64,000 nucleotides of DNA from Cinclus cinclus (lineage: Eukaryota > Chordata > Aves > Passeriformes > Cinclidae), in assembly GCF_963662255.1 (NCBI RefSeq), contig NC_085046.1:26015970-26079969 (forward strand), written 5' to 3'. Positions within the stretch are counted from its first letter, which is position 1, and each line of letters starts with the position of its first letter. The notes beneath the pieces were generated by a model. That model was given only the letters and a program-made list of their open reading frames with translations. It did no database searches and was not told the DNA's origin. Below are positions 49,701 to 62,900 of this stretch, one piece after another. The position numbers and the translations under genes are program-made.

Positions 49701-52700
49701 GCACCTTCTGCTAATATTTGTCTGTGCAAAGAAAATTGGGATAGGTATGTGTATTTACCAGCTCAGAATTTCTCTGAGGCAGGAGATGCTAGAAAGAGAA
49801 GAAAAATCTGGAAGTGGTAGCTCCTATAGACTATTGCAACTGAAGCCATGTGTATAACAAGACAGGCAATACAAAGACAAAAAAAAGAGGATGAAATATC
49901 TAAAATATAAGTGTGATGACAGTAGAGTATTGAAGGTGTCATCCTAAATTTGACTGAAAGTGAGCATTTGGGCCAAGTGCTAAGTGAAAAGCAATTTGGA
50001 GCTGTGAGAAGAAAACTGCTCTCTGTTTAACACAGTCAGGACTTAGAAAGGGCTTTAAAAAAGATAGAAGTATTTTGAAAATCATATTTAACTCTCCCCA
50101 GAATGGCTCACGTGTTAACTTCTCATATCATGAAGACATAAAAGGACATGAAAGTGTCATAAAGTTATATTTGTATTCTGTCAAGTTATTTTGGTAATTC
50201 ACATTACAATATAATAGTGGAAATTCCAGTACAAATTGTCATCATTAGATTCTAGAACTCTTCAAGTTACAGCATATCAGGACAATACTTTGCATGTCTT
50301 CATCTCAACAAAGAATTATCTCTAAGATCACTCTTCAATACACTAAGAAATAAGATAACTTAAAAAGTTCTAAACTGTGTTCCATTTAGATCATTAAATA
50401 AAAGCATTGCCTATTGGATAAATATCAGAATTTACATTTGTAGTGTTTGGGCAAAATCTGTAAAAGCTCTATCTATTCCTTCTAATTGCTAGTTAAAGTA
50501 GTAATTGCGTGCTATTTGGCCAAGCCCGACAAATTTGCTTGGTATGTTTTTTAGTCACATTTTGGTAACTTACTCTTCCATCGATTTCCTTGCCTTCTGT
50601 TTTCCTCTTAGGTGGGTGGTTTTGGAAAATATTTGGACACGCTGTTACATTGTTTTTCCTGAATTCATCCACTTGTGCATAAATTGGTTATCTTTCCTGG
50701 ATTTCTCAGGAGAGAGAATATTCACTTTTCAGTCTTTTTTCTGAAAGATGTTTATCCACTTTTAAATTATTTGGTAAAATTATTTCATATTTTTTATAAT
50801 TTTATAATTGTAAAAGTATTTTATAAGAGCATAGATATAACCATATTTATTCAGAGTGAAGGCTAACTTGCTATCCTATACCTGTCTGTGGCCAACTACA
50901 AAGAAATATGAAAACAAATTGGAGAAACTATGTGCACAATTTTCTCTTCAGCTTCAACTCAGTGAGTTCTGTAGCTTGACTACCTGATTAAGTGTATGTT
51001 AAATCTACTATGTTCATCCAATGCACTTTATTTCTTAAATTGTTCCCCTTCTTAATCTTTTTCACATTCCTCCCTATACTCCCTATACTACAACCTGTTT
51101 CATATTCCCCTCAGCTGTCTGTTGCTCAAACTAAAGATGATAGGTCAGTTAACCTCTCCACTCATGGAGAGAGATTAAATCAATCTCATCACTTAATTAC
51201 CTTTGTTGACTTTCCTTTCACCTTTTGCAGTTCTACCACCTTTATTTTTTTTTTTTTTTAATTGGGGAAGCAATAGTTTCACTGTGTTGAGAATGTGCAA
51301 ATTCTTATGAGACAGTCATGGTTTTATTTTTGTTCTCTAATCTTTAGCTATTAATCCAAATTATTTTTTTTAACTACTGGTGAGCAGTGATAGGAATACA
51401 AGGGATCTTTTTGCTGTGTAAATCAGTAAAGAACAGTACACTGTGCACTCTAACTGTTCCAGGAGATCCAGCTAATTTTAGACTTCTCCAGGCCCCAGTA
51501 CCAAATAGTCTCTTGGTTCACACTATTTTGTGCTGTTTGTCTTTATTTTAAGGGTCATTTGTGAAATATGTCAATAGAATCCATATAAAACATACAGAAA
51601 TCATTAGAACTGTAAATTACTTGGAATCAGTCCCTATTATTTTAATAAGAAAATCCGTTTTTTTATCATGAGCACACTGGGTGAAGTTGAGGCTGACTTA
51701 CTTCACCCTGCAGTACTCCAGTTCTGCAAGTCAGATTTGACAGAGAGGTAAGTAAGACTGCCCCAGTGAACACAGAAGATGATAGAAAAATTGCAGTATT
51801 GGAAAACTTAAGTTATGAATACAGTATATTTATATATATATAAGGAATAGCTACTGAACTACTGCCAGAAATGGCTGCAACTGAAAAATATTGAAAAACA
51901 TACTGCATTAATGAGAATATGATTGACACTCATTTTTTTAAAGTTGAATTCTGGTTGGTCCCTTTTTGTTAGCCTCACTGCCACTGGTTGTTTTCAAATA
52001 AAGTGAAGACCTAAGAATACCATTTTTTAATTTAATTTCCAAGCAACTTCTTTCTTGTTGCTCCAACTTCCACAAAGCTCTGCCAGATTTTTTTCATATG
52101 TTTCTGAATCTCAGATGAGTTTCTTAATTCTCGTCTAAGCTTGCCTACATGTCTCCCAGATGTTGTTGCCTTATTTATCTTCCTTTTCACTGAAGCAGTG
52201 TAACCAGGAACTGTCACACCCACCAATAAATCTTGCCATAATTGTGAAGTGTTAAAAATCCTGGAACATAACTTCTTGCCTAGATAGAATCTTGGTCCTT
52301 CACTTTTCCTATTTTCTTCTCCTTGCTCCTCTTTCTCATAACTTCTTTTCCTTTGGAAAAATTACTGACAAAGATCTCCAGAAAAAAATTATAAAGATCA
52401 GCAACATGTCATTTCTCTCTCAAAACCTGCAGAATTCTCAAAAGGTTTGCAATGAAGTTTCAACTTACTTATGCCTGTGATTAGAAATTAGATATTAATA
52501 ATGATTGACATGAACATTCCACATAGAATCTGCAATCATAGCTGCAAAAATGAACAGAGGAAAAATACAAAGGAACTATGATGCCACTCAGCCCTCTCGT
52601 TTTTTTATAAAATTAATTAAATGTTTCGAATTTCATTTTCTGGGGCTGATCAGAAAAATATTCTGATGGAAAGAAACCAAAAGATGACAAACATGCAGGA

Positions 52701-55292
52701 TTTCTAATAAAATATTTGCATTTTCGCAGTAATATATTCTCCATTCTGATTGTTTGGGGTTTTTTTGTTTTTTTTATAGTTTGGGTCAAAAAAGGGATGT
52801 CATTAAGCACAAAAAGGCAAAAATGTATGACAAAAAACTACATAATCAGTGCAATTCATTAAGTGAGCAGAAACAATCTTGGAAAGAGTGTGATATAAAT
52901 ACAGAGCACAACACTTTATAAATATGTAAGAAATAAATATATTTTTTAATGTCTGGAAAATCTTCATATTCATTGTCCTCCACAAGTTTTCCATGAGATG
53001 TTCAGCTACAGCTGTTTAAACTCACACATTTTCTGCATAGTCTCCAGACTGTGAACTTCAATGTGAATACAAATAATCCTTTACATTCCTAACTCCTAAA
53101 TCTCCATAGCCTGCAAGGATTAGCAATAATAAATAGTATTTTTCCTTACAGATGAAAAAGGAATGAGAAACTGGACAAAGTTACTCGCATTGTTTACTCT
53201 AAGCCTAACTGTTCCTAAGTGGGTGAATATGGTTACAGCCTGAGAAGTGCACCTATGGTCAAGCTGAATCTCCCAGACTGAGTGACTCCAGGTGACTGAA
53301 TCTCTGCAATCCTTTGGAGTAGAAGTTAATGTGAATGTGACACCACTGAGTCCTTTGCCTTGGTTTGCTGACCGGGAGAGACAGATGACTCGGATCAGTT
53401 TAGACTCGACATGACGGCTAATGCGTAGATGATGTGGAAACCTGGGTAACTCATGAAAGATGATCTCCATGCAGTCAGCTGAAGCCTGTCAATATAATCC
53501 TCAATCTCCAGATTTTCTGAGTAAAAATATCCATCCTGAGTCAAGTTAAAAGCCTTTCTAAGAACAAAAACCAAGAAGAACCCAGAGCTGCTCTCCCCAC
53601 AAAAAAGCTCAAAATTTAGTAATCCTGGGAATAATTACTTTTGGCCATTGGAAGCTTTCACATTTATATTGTTTTTTCAAACTCAGAAGCAAGAGGATAA
53701 TGCTGGAGCTCCAGATATATTGTTATAGGAGAAATGCATAGACCTCATCTCGAAAGCATAGGCATTCAAACAAATTTCATGAAATGGCTCAAGATTATAG
53801 ATGTTTTTGTATCCCTTGCAGCAACTGATACGGAAACTATAAACATAAATTATATTATTTTTAATGAAGACTCTCTTATCCTTTAGAAAACCATTGTGTA
53901 TACAGGTATGGAAACACTTGAGCAGTCTTTGAGGGAATGTCTTCATAGTGTTCTATATTACAGTGGATGACAAGTTTGTCACTGATGACAGCAGGTATTC
54001 AAACAGGTTCATATGGAGAGAGAGAATGACATGCACTTTAAAAAGCCTCAGCATTACAGCTGTAATAGTTTATATGACTTTATTTTTATGGATTAAATGA
54101 AAATAACCACCATTTATATTAAATGGACATACAGAAGTTGTATTTTATATGCATTATATAATAAATACAGACTTTTTAGATTTTTAGAATTTGCTTTGTT
54201 TTTTTAACTCATTTTTATATAAACCTATAAAAAGAATTGCTGTTTTTTAAAATACAACTTGAAATCACTGGAACATATGAGTGGTAATAAAAACTTACTA
54301 CTGGGTATGCAACCACCTGTGCTACTTACTGAAGGCCACTGAAATTAATAATGTAATGGCTTATGGCTAATGAAATATTGATATTGTTAAGAGACAAATT
54401 ACCGCCAAAAGAAGAATGATTTGTCTTATAAATGCAGCTTGTGTAATAGTTTTCATATTAGGTAGGGCAAAAAACTATTCAGTGCCAAAAGATTTCTACC
54501 TTATTATATTTTCTCCTTCAGGACAACTTTAGATGTATTTTCAGCCATTCTTACATGCATTTTTTCAAAATAACACCAGCAGTTTTATTATTTTTATAGT
54601 GCCAGAGGGAATTACCTCTTATTTTGATTGTATGTATTTATTAAACCATCTTGTTTTTATGATTATGAGAATTATCTTGATAGCATAGCACAATCTTTAA
54701 CCAAAGTTACACAAGCAGCCTCCTTGGCTGTGTTACATCTTTTCTCCTTTCCTCTTTTTTTTCCTTGTTTTGTTTCCTTCACATTTCTGCACCTCACTGA
54801 GGCAGCCCCCAAATATGTCTTTTGTGGCTTAAGGTTATGCCATTTTCCTAGTCCAGACGTACTGATATGTGCAACATAGATAAATATGTATTTCTATATT
54901 TTTTTTGTAATTCTTCCTTCCTGCCTTTGTCTTTTGCATTGTGAAGATGTCAGCCTCTGTCGTCTTGACATCTCCCCACATTGTCATGAGGTGCTTTTTT
55001 CGCCATTTCCATAATACCAAGATATGACCCATGACTCAATTGCAAGTTGAAGAGCAAAACATCTTATTTAGAGAATGTCAGGATGAGAAGAAGCACCTTT
55101 CTCTCTCTAAGCGTATGAGCACACAATCCTGGAGATCTTGGGGCTGACCCACTGGCAGTGCATGCCAATCGCAGATGCCTAAATGCATATGTACATGCAC
55201 ATGTATTGCAAATATATACATGTTTAGGCACATGCATAATCCATAAATATAGATGTCTACAAAAACTCTATTGATGACATCCTGTTGTCTAA
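43733..55292. other. Mostly unique DNA, no gene recognised
   Basis: Open frames are mostly 60-100 codons without domains. Notable points: 15-T runs at 47898-47912 and 51245-51259; a strong 5' splice-site-like sequence AGAGAG/GTAAGTAAG with GT at 51748-51749; and the minus-strand frame 53120-53470 (116 codons), which overlaps a small CpG cluster. The part 46140-46900 is of normal complexity and free of known repeats. No mobile element was recognised. Confidence 0.55.
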
Positions 55293-55325
55293 TTTTAATT
55301 TGATTTTAATCTGATTTCAATCTGA
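55293..55325. repeat. Three copies of an 11-bp unit
   Basis: TTTTAATTTGA, TTTTAATCTGA and TTTCAATCTGA in tandem, followed by TTCAT. A minor local duplication. Confidence 0.85.
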
Positions 55326-58300
55326 TTCATATTGATGTCATGTGAATTCTCACATGATAAAGAAACTCAAGAATAATGAGCGACAATAAAATCACAGAAA
55401 ATCAGACAAAACAAACACAAAGTACCATATCCAGTCTATAAAATGGAGAATCTGCCAGAGCTTGTCAATATTTTGTTAAGAAATCCTGTAGTATGCTGTG
55501 TCAGGAGCTCATTGAAATGAAGAGGCGTCTGTGAGGGTTTGCCAATCCATCCGTGCACTCTACACTGCCCAATCAATAGGTAATGAGTGCTTACAAAGTG
55601 ACACTATCAGCAAGGGAAGTGTTTGTATTAATGAAGAAAAAAGGGGACCTAGGGAAGGAAATCTTCATACTGTTACTGCATGACAGCTTAAAATTCTTAA
55701 AGGAACTGAGACTGGACTGTTACTATGTGGGGAATATTGCATGTGAAAGCCCAAAGGACAAGTGTAGTAAGAAGAAACTCAACAGCATATGCATTCTGGA
55801 GCATTCAATGCTATCTCATTGAGAGAGATTTTTGTTATTAACAGCTTTTATTATTTTTCAAATACCAACATTTTTATCAGTATAGTACTGTCTGGGGTCT
55901 TTATTCTAGCATAAGGTCTGATTAGGTTTGAGACTACACATACACACAGTAAAAAGGGGAAAACATAAAGCTTAGCAAAGCGACCCAAATAAATGCTTCA
56001 ACAATGTAAGTGCTCAAGCAGTCATCTGGGGCTTTTACCAAGAAAGCAATATAACTGATTCTACTCACTTGTGGTATCTATGCATTTACTGCATCAAACC
56101 AAAATGTCAAAGCTCCTTTACTGTAAAACTGTAGTGAATAGCAGCATTACAGATTCGATCAGCTGCTCTGTGGGAGGAGACACAGAGAAAAGTGCATCTC
56201 CACTCCATCTCTGTAAAGCTTATAAGCAAAAAAGCAAATGAGAACCTTGAACAGAGGCCCCATATGATTATCCAGTGATTTGAATGGGCATCTGGGTTTG
56301 CAGCTCACCCCCAGACTTGGGGTTATTTCATTCCTCATCTCATCTGCAGTTTTTTCCCCATGGAAGCTAAGTGTGGTATTTCTACCTGTATGTGTTGCTG
56401 ATTTAAAGTTACATTCTAGTATTTCAACATCCACAGCAAAAGGTTTCATGATCATAGTTGGAGGTGACTTTCACCTGGCTAATCTGTAAGAATACATTAC
56501 GGAGGACTGACTAGAAACATTCACTGACTTTTTTCAGGCAGAACTGGCATATATTTATGGTGATTTATTTAAGTTCAGTCACGGATATTTGCCTTCAGTC
56601 TTAGCAGAATGTCAGTTTTTTATATGGGATTTTTTTGCAATTGTTGCTTGCAATTATCAGGGATGATGTCAAGTCAAGAAGCTTGTATCACATAAATAAT
56701 TTTCAACAAGAGCACCAAGTATAGTAGAGTTCCTGGAAGTTAAGTTTAAGCAGCTCTAATGCTCAATACACTCCTACTCAAGGTGACTTACTATTTTACA
56801 CCCACTAAGAAAATGACATTGGTTAAGAATCTCTACAATTTTATTATCCTGGTCATTTGACATTTTGTTTTTTAGGTAGTTAAAACTGAAGTCAGGGAAG
56901 CATTGACATCAGTTCCAAAACTCTACTTTTCTCTACAGGAAATCTTGTACAAGGTTCTCATGTTCAAACTGGGTAAATGCACTGTCATTTAAGTAATGGG
57001 CAGTACACTTGTTGTAGTGGAAAATACTTTGGGTGCCTATTGCCTTGGGAAACAAGCAGAGAAGGCACAGCTGAGAATCAGATGCTACTGCTGTGAAGAA
57101 GAATATGTCTTATGCTTCCTTTTTGCTTTCTCAAAGCTACTAGAGAGATGGAGTTTCTAGAAAAAAAATAGACATCAGTCTTAGTATGAGCTATGAGATT
57201 TTACTACAAGCCTCTGTTAGAAAAATAGTTAAAAAACAAGTTCTCTATTAGTCCTTCAAAACAGTTCTAGAAATGTAAGCAGACAAAAAATAAGAAAAAA
57301 AATAATGAAATTTTTAAAACAAAAATGCCTCTTAAAAGATATATGGCAGGAAATACAACAGATAAGTTTATTAAGGAGTCAACTGATTAGCAAATATTAG
57401 TGCTGTTTTTTGTATTTCTAAGGTACAAAACATACATTGATTTCTTCATGGACTCTTCAGAAACAGGAGGATCTGAAATCAGACAATTTCTGAAGCTGCT
57501 ACATGAACCACATCTATAAATTCAGATCAAGAAACATTAAAGATAAAAATTTTTATATGCTTCTGTATTGTCAACCAGAACATAGCTACTTATCTGAACA
57601 CAATTTAATGTGTGCAGTTGTCAATTTAAAGAATGAAAGACATAATTCAGGAGTTGATTTTGATTTTATATTTTATTATATCAGGGAAAGGATATGTATT
57701 TTTACTTAAATTAGCTAAAGAGGAAAACTGTCCTTTGTACTCTACTGCATTGTGCATGGTGGCAGTGAGTTACTCAAGTTATCTGGATTACATGTTCCTC
57801 AGGTAAACTCTTGGCTGTGTAAAATAGTCTATAGTCTAAATAGACAGTTTTACACTACTTAGTTTACAGAATTTTACCATATTGTATAACTTCAATCAAG
57901 CACCATAGGTAGTAAAAAACCCCACAACTATGACTGATTTGCTATGTAGTCTTCGGTATTTTTTGTATTTTTTTAAGGCAAAGACACACCCCTCTCACTC
58001 TGAGTGACATGAAAAAAAACAATTACAGTCTTAACTGGCAGACATTGTTTTAACAATAGTAATTAGTTGTACTGATATATTTATGTATCTGCAAAAACTT
58101 TCAGTGCACTCTTCAAATGTGAATTTGAATTTGTTTGCCTTGTATTAGCTCTTTCTGACAACTGCAGATGTTTTGTTATTTTTTAATTGTGACTGTATAA
58201 ATTTGCAAACATAAAACCCACGCCGTTTTTGACAAATGTTTATTTGTAAGCTAGTAAATGTACTAGTTCATGTAGAAATGTAGATTTCTAGCTTTGCAGT

Positions 58301-59889
58301 TCATTTTGTAACAGCTTAAATCAATCTGAGCCATTTGCTTTTGTGAGTTCTGAAATCATGTGAGCAAAACTGTTGAATCAGCAGTTTCCAGGAAAAAATT
58401 ATCTGGGATAATAGGACCTGGGAGTTACGTTTATACATAAGACTGTGAAAAAATTCCTGTTGCTTTTATGTGCTCTGATGAGCCTAATTTAAGACATGAC
58501 AACAATGTATGGCTTCTGGAGTGGACTTCTGCTATCCTGGTGAAAAATTGGCTTCTCTTCACTTTTATGACTCTTTGTTGGCCATATTTAAACCTGTTGT
58601 ATATATGTTAGTCATGGTGGTATGTTTTGCTACATTGATATACCCCCAGTCACACATAATTTTTATTACTCACCCTCACTCAATGAGCAAAACGTCTTTA
58701 GGCAGCTATTCAGTATCTCTTTTTGTTAGTGACAGCAGCCTGCAATTAAAAGCCTTTTAAATTTCACTCCTTTATCTCAGATATAATGCATTTTTATACG
58801 CTGTAAAAAGAACCTATTTTTTTTCTTAATTCTTGAGATATTACTTGGATTATCCTTAGCTGTAACATCTCAATATTTTGACACCCAAAATGGAGTTTGT
58901 AGGGAACGAATTAAGGAGGGAAAAGGAACCCCCAACAACTCCCAGATAGAATTCTTTCTTCATTCAGTTTGTGACCTTTGCAGACTTCAAAAAAGAATTT
59001 CTTTGAGCCAGTTTGGGCCTTGTTCAGCATTCAGATGCGACTCTTTATCACTGATTTGAAAAAGCCATTTGGAATCAAATTCCTGACTATGCCATGCTCC
59101 AGAAATGCTTTTGCCTGAATGATATGCAGGTCTCACTTCACAAAGAGGGCCACACACAAAAGAGCGGTGATTAAAAACATTAAAGATATGGAAGTTTCTT
59201 GTGAGAGAATTGAATATTTCACATAAAGAAAGCCAGAGCTTGATGAAATACTCAGTTCCTTTGTATCTTTACTCATTCATGTGGCATAAAATTAAGAACA
59301 AAAGGGACTTCTTGATTAATGGCCTCTGCTAATCATTCCAGTAGAATACACAGAGACATTTTTTATTTGATTCCACTACCAAATTAAGTTTACGTTAATC
59401 ATAAATGTCACTTGCACAAAAATCACACATAAATATTCAGAGTGATCTATATTTTATCAGTTATAACAGAATGCTTGGCACCCAGAGTAGGTTTAAACAA
59501 GCAATTAGTGAATAAGTTATTAAACATTTTAAACAAATGTGATGCATGAAACCTGAATTAGAGGAGTTCAAAGAAACTTAACAGTGTCTTTATTATACAG
59601 GTGCCTGAGCTGGAGACAGATTTACCAAGTAGGAAAAAAAAAAGATTATTCATTAGAACTTAACATGCCACAGAATTTTCTTTCCTTACACTTCCTTCAA
59701 TCTCTCTGATAAAGACTTTTGAAAATTCTTTTGGTAAATCCAACAAAAGCAATTTCTGAGTCTTTTCATTAGATTTGAAATTGTATTGGTTTTCCTCATG
59801 TCTCTTTTTGCTTTGAATTACAATTTCCCAAGCCTCTTTATGACCATAAATTTCATGGAAACCATCCAGAGAAGATCTCTTAACAATGT
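55326..59889. other. Unique DNA, no gene recognised
   Basis: Two opposed frames at 56159-56455 (minus) and 56280-56489 (plus) overlap and have no known domain. The part 58860-59160 is more complex and less AT-rich than its surroundings, without repeat similarity. Confidence 0.6.
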
Positions 59890-59906
59890 TTATATATATA
59901 TATATA
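59890..59906. repeat. (TA)n run
   Basis: Eight to nine TA dinucleotides followed by a run of seven to eight T. Confidence 0.9.
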
Positions 59907-62900
59907 TTTTTTTAATTGTACTTTTCAATATTTACAAAAAAAGCTGCCCTCATGTTAATTTATCAAGGCCCAGTTTAAAAAATTGGAGGGAGGTTTTCTC
60001 ATATTTTGGTCCCCATAGGCTAATGTTTTCTTTAAATATGGCTATTGTTTACATATTCCTAATGAGGTTTTGCAGAACTCTGTTGTTACCTTGTGTGAAT
60101 TAAAACTACAAAGCTTGATGCTCTGTCATTTGTCTGAGCAAACTCAAAAAAAATGGTCATGCACAAATTGATAAAAATTGTGTAAAACAAAAACAAGAGG
60201 TTGCTTGTAGAACCTCATCCCTGACCTCATAGTAGTTAAGGTGAATAAAATAGTGTACAATGGAAAGATGTTTTCAGCTGTGTGTGGAATGAGTGTTCAG
60301 GTATTTAATCTGGAGGGGAAATACTGCTTTTTAAACCTGAGAGGCTTTGTGTCCGGGAGGGGTACTATATGTTACATGTGTGTGTATGTGTGTATCACAC
60401 ATGTACATATAAGAAGTTGCACTGCATGGCTACACAAGATCTCAGGGCCTTATTGAATGAAGGAGGGATATTAAGGTTTACAAAAGTCTGCGGATGGAAG
60501 ACTGCAATTGTTTCTGTTAAGATTCTGTTAAGAACATCACTCATTAGCCTTTTCTTCAATTCTCAGTAAATGTTCCTAAGGTAATATTAGTCTCAGAATA
60601 AGGCATTTACTGTGGCTCAGTTATTGACTAGGGTTTATAACCCAAAATATAGTTTTGAGCTACATGGCACTCCCAGGCATTCATTAATCTCCCAACAATG
60701 CTTCAATATGTGTTGCTTAATTAACATTACATTAAATATGATAGTTTAGAGATATTTCAGTATCAGAATTGAGTAAAATGTTCTTCTTTCACTTTCTTAT
60801 AACTGGTACATTTATGGTTTTGTAAAATTGAAAGTCTACAAGCTGTGACATAGTCTGGATCTCGTGGACTGATATGTATTTTCTTCATACTTACATTGCA
60901 CCAAAATGTTTGCACACTAGCCCAAAGGCTGCAGTGAGGCAATTAGATTCCAAAACATAGCATCTAGAACATTGATTCTTCAGACCTGCAGCTAAGAAGA
61001 AATAGTATTCTGAGATTCCACATCACTGCTGACTTGGCCATCCCTTTAGCAGATGAGCAAGGCAGTCTGTACGTTTCCTATCAATTAAGGAAAATTCATT
61101 AACAATATTACATCTGAATATATTCTATGCTTAAAATTAAGATGTAATCAGCAGTGCAAATGAACATGTAGGATGCTGGTTGGTTTTCAGCTCTGAAACT
61201 GAATTAATTTGACTTCCATTGTTCACTTCATTGATCAAATACTATTGGTTAAATTTGGTGGTGAACCTCACTCATCTCCAACATTTAGTTTTATATCTCC
61301 TATTTTTTGAAAAAATGTTCACTCATAAATTAAATGAAAATTTTACTGATTTCTTCCTTGATTATTAAAATTGTTTACAGAAAGTGAACGTGTGAATATT
61401 TAATCTTCCATTTGTGTCTAAATCAGCCTACAGCCAAGAGTATGAGACAGCATTAAAGCATACTGACTTGGAAGGATACTAGGAAAAAATTTGATTTAGA
61501 AACCTGGACTAGACAAATTTTTATCATTTTAGCTCTTTCTGGATCATATTCAGGCTAGCACAATTTTTTCATAACTAAACCTGTGAATTTATTCATTGTC
61601 CTGTTATTGAGGGTTTTACTGCATAGTATTTTAGCATACTATGGGTGGGAAGCAGTAACATGCCAGATACTCACCAGTACAGGCGAATTTCCCTCACCAG
61701 GGAAATAAAAGCAAACCTCTTACTGCTTTCTAAAGCAACCTACAAGGTGAGATAAGGCACAAAATCAACACATGGGAATACTGAAGAGGTAGTAGTCCAT
61801 TAAATACCTGATGGTTTACTTTTTATCAATACGTTGTAGGAAGCACTATAAACTGAATTCTTAAGGTCAAGATTGAAGACAAGATATGAAGTAAACTTTT
61901 AAATGAAGAGGAAGTGAAACCATGAAAGAAATACTGTGTTTGAATAATTTAATGGAGAAACTATAATAATTGTATGAAATTTTATTTATTTATTGTAGTG
62001 TTTGTTCAGTTCTGATGTTAATATAAATTCAGATTGTCCATGAAGGAAATCTCGTCCATCACTGTGAGCCAACAGGAAAGTTTCTTAGTCTCTTCTTCCA
62101 TATTATTATTGTATATGGTTCATGGCTATGTACCTTGAAAGGATATAATTGATGATGCTTCTGTCAACAGGCATTGAAAACTCTCTCAATAAGGATGTGG
62201 ATAATAAAAAGTAATAGTATCAGAGGCATATTTTAAAAAATAACCATATTTCCCATAATTTACCAGATTAGGATGATGGAATTAAATGCTAGGTAATTGC
62301 CTCCTGCATCTACTTATCTTAAACATATTTGCTTGCTATCTAGCCCATAAAATTTTACCTCTGCCACAGACTTTTATTCATTTAAAAAAGAAAATTTTAG
62401 TGATCAATAAGTTAAAATTTATCTCAAAGTATATTGTCTTCTAGTTCAGACCAAAATTAGAATTAAGTATCTATGGATATTAGGAGAAATGTAAACTTTT
62501 ACATGGGCAATTTAGGGATCATTTCTCATATTTGTTTGTTGCAATGAATAATTCCTCAAAGATTTTTGTTCTAAAGGCCCAATCCACAGAAGACATTGCC
62601 TGATTTCCTATAGTGACCATATATATTTTTTTACAGATTTTTAAAGTGTGTTTCTCCTTCATTTACACACTAGACATATCAATAAATAGTAATTCTGAAC
62701 TATCATATGAAGCTCTGAAAAATTTAAATGAAAAAACTTTGTTGCTAGAAAAATGCATTAGTACTTAATAAAATGCTCCGTACAGATTTTTCTACCAAAA
62801 TTATTAATGTGAACTAAAAAGTAGGAATATAAAAATGAGGTTGATTCTCAAATAATTCTGAATACCTGAGTATTATTCTTTCCTCCTGTAAAGTTTATAT

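Noticed and set aside
52032..52226. Short basic minus-strand frame (64 codons, Lys/Arg-rich)
   Set aside because: Could suggest a small nuclear protein, but there is no motif, no conserved start context, and such frames are common by chance.
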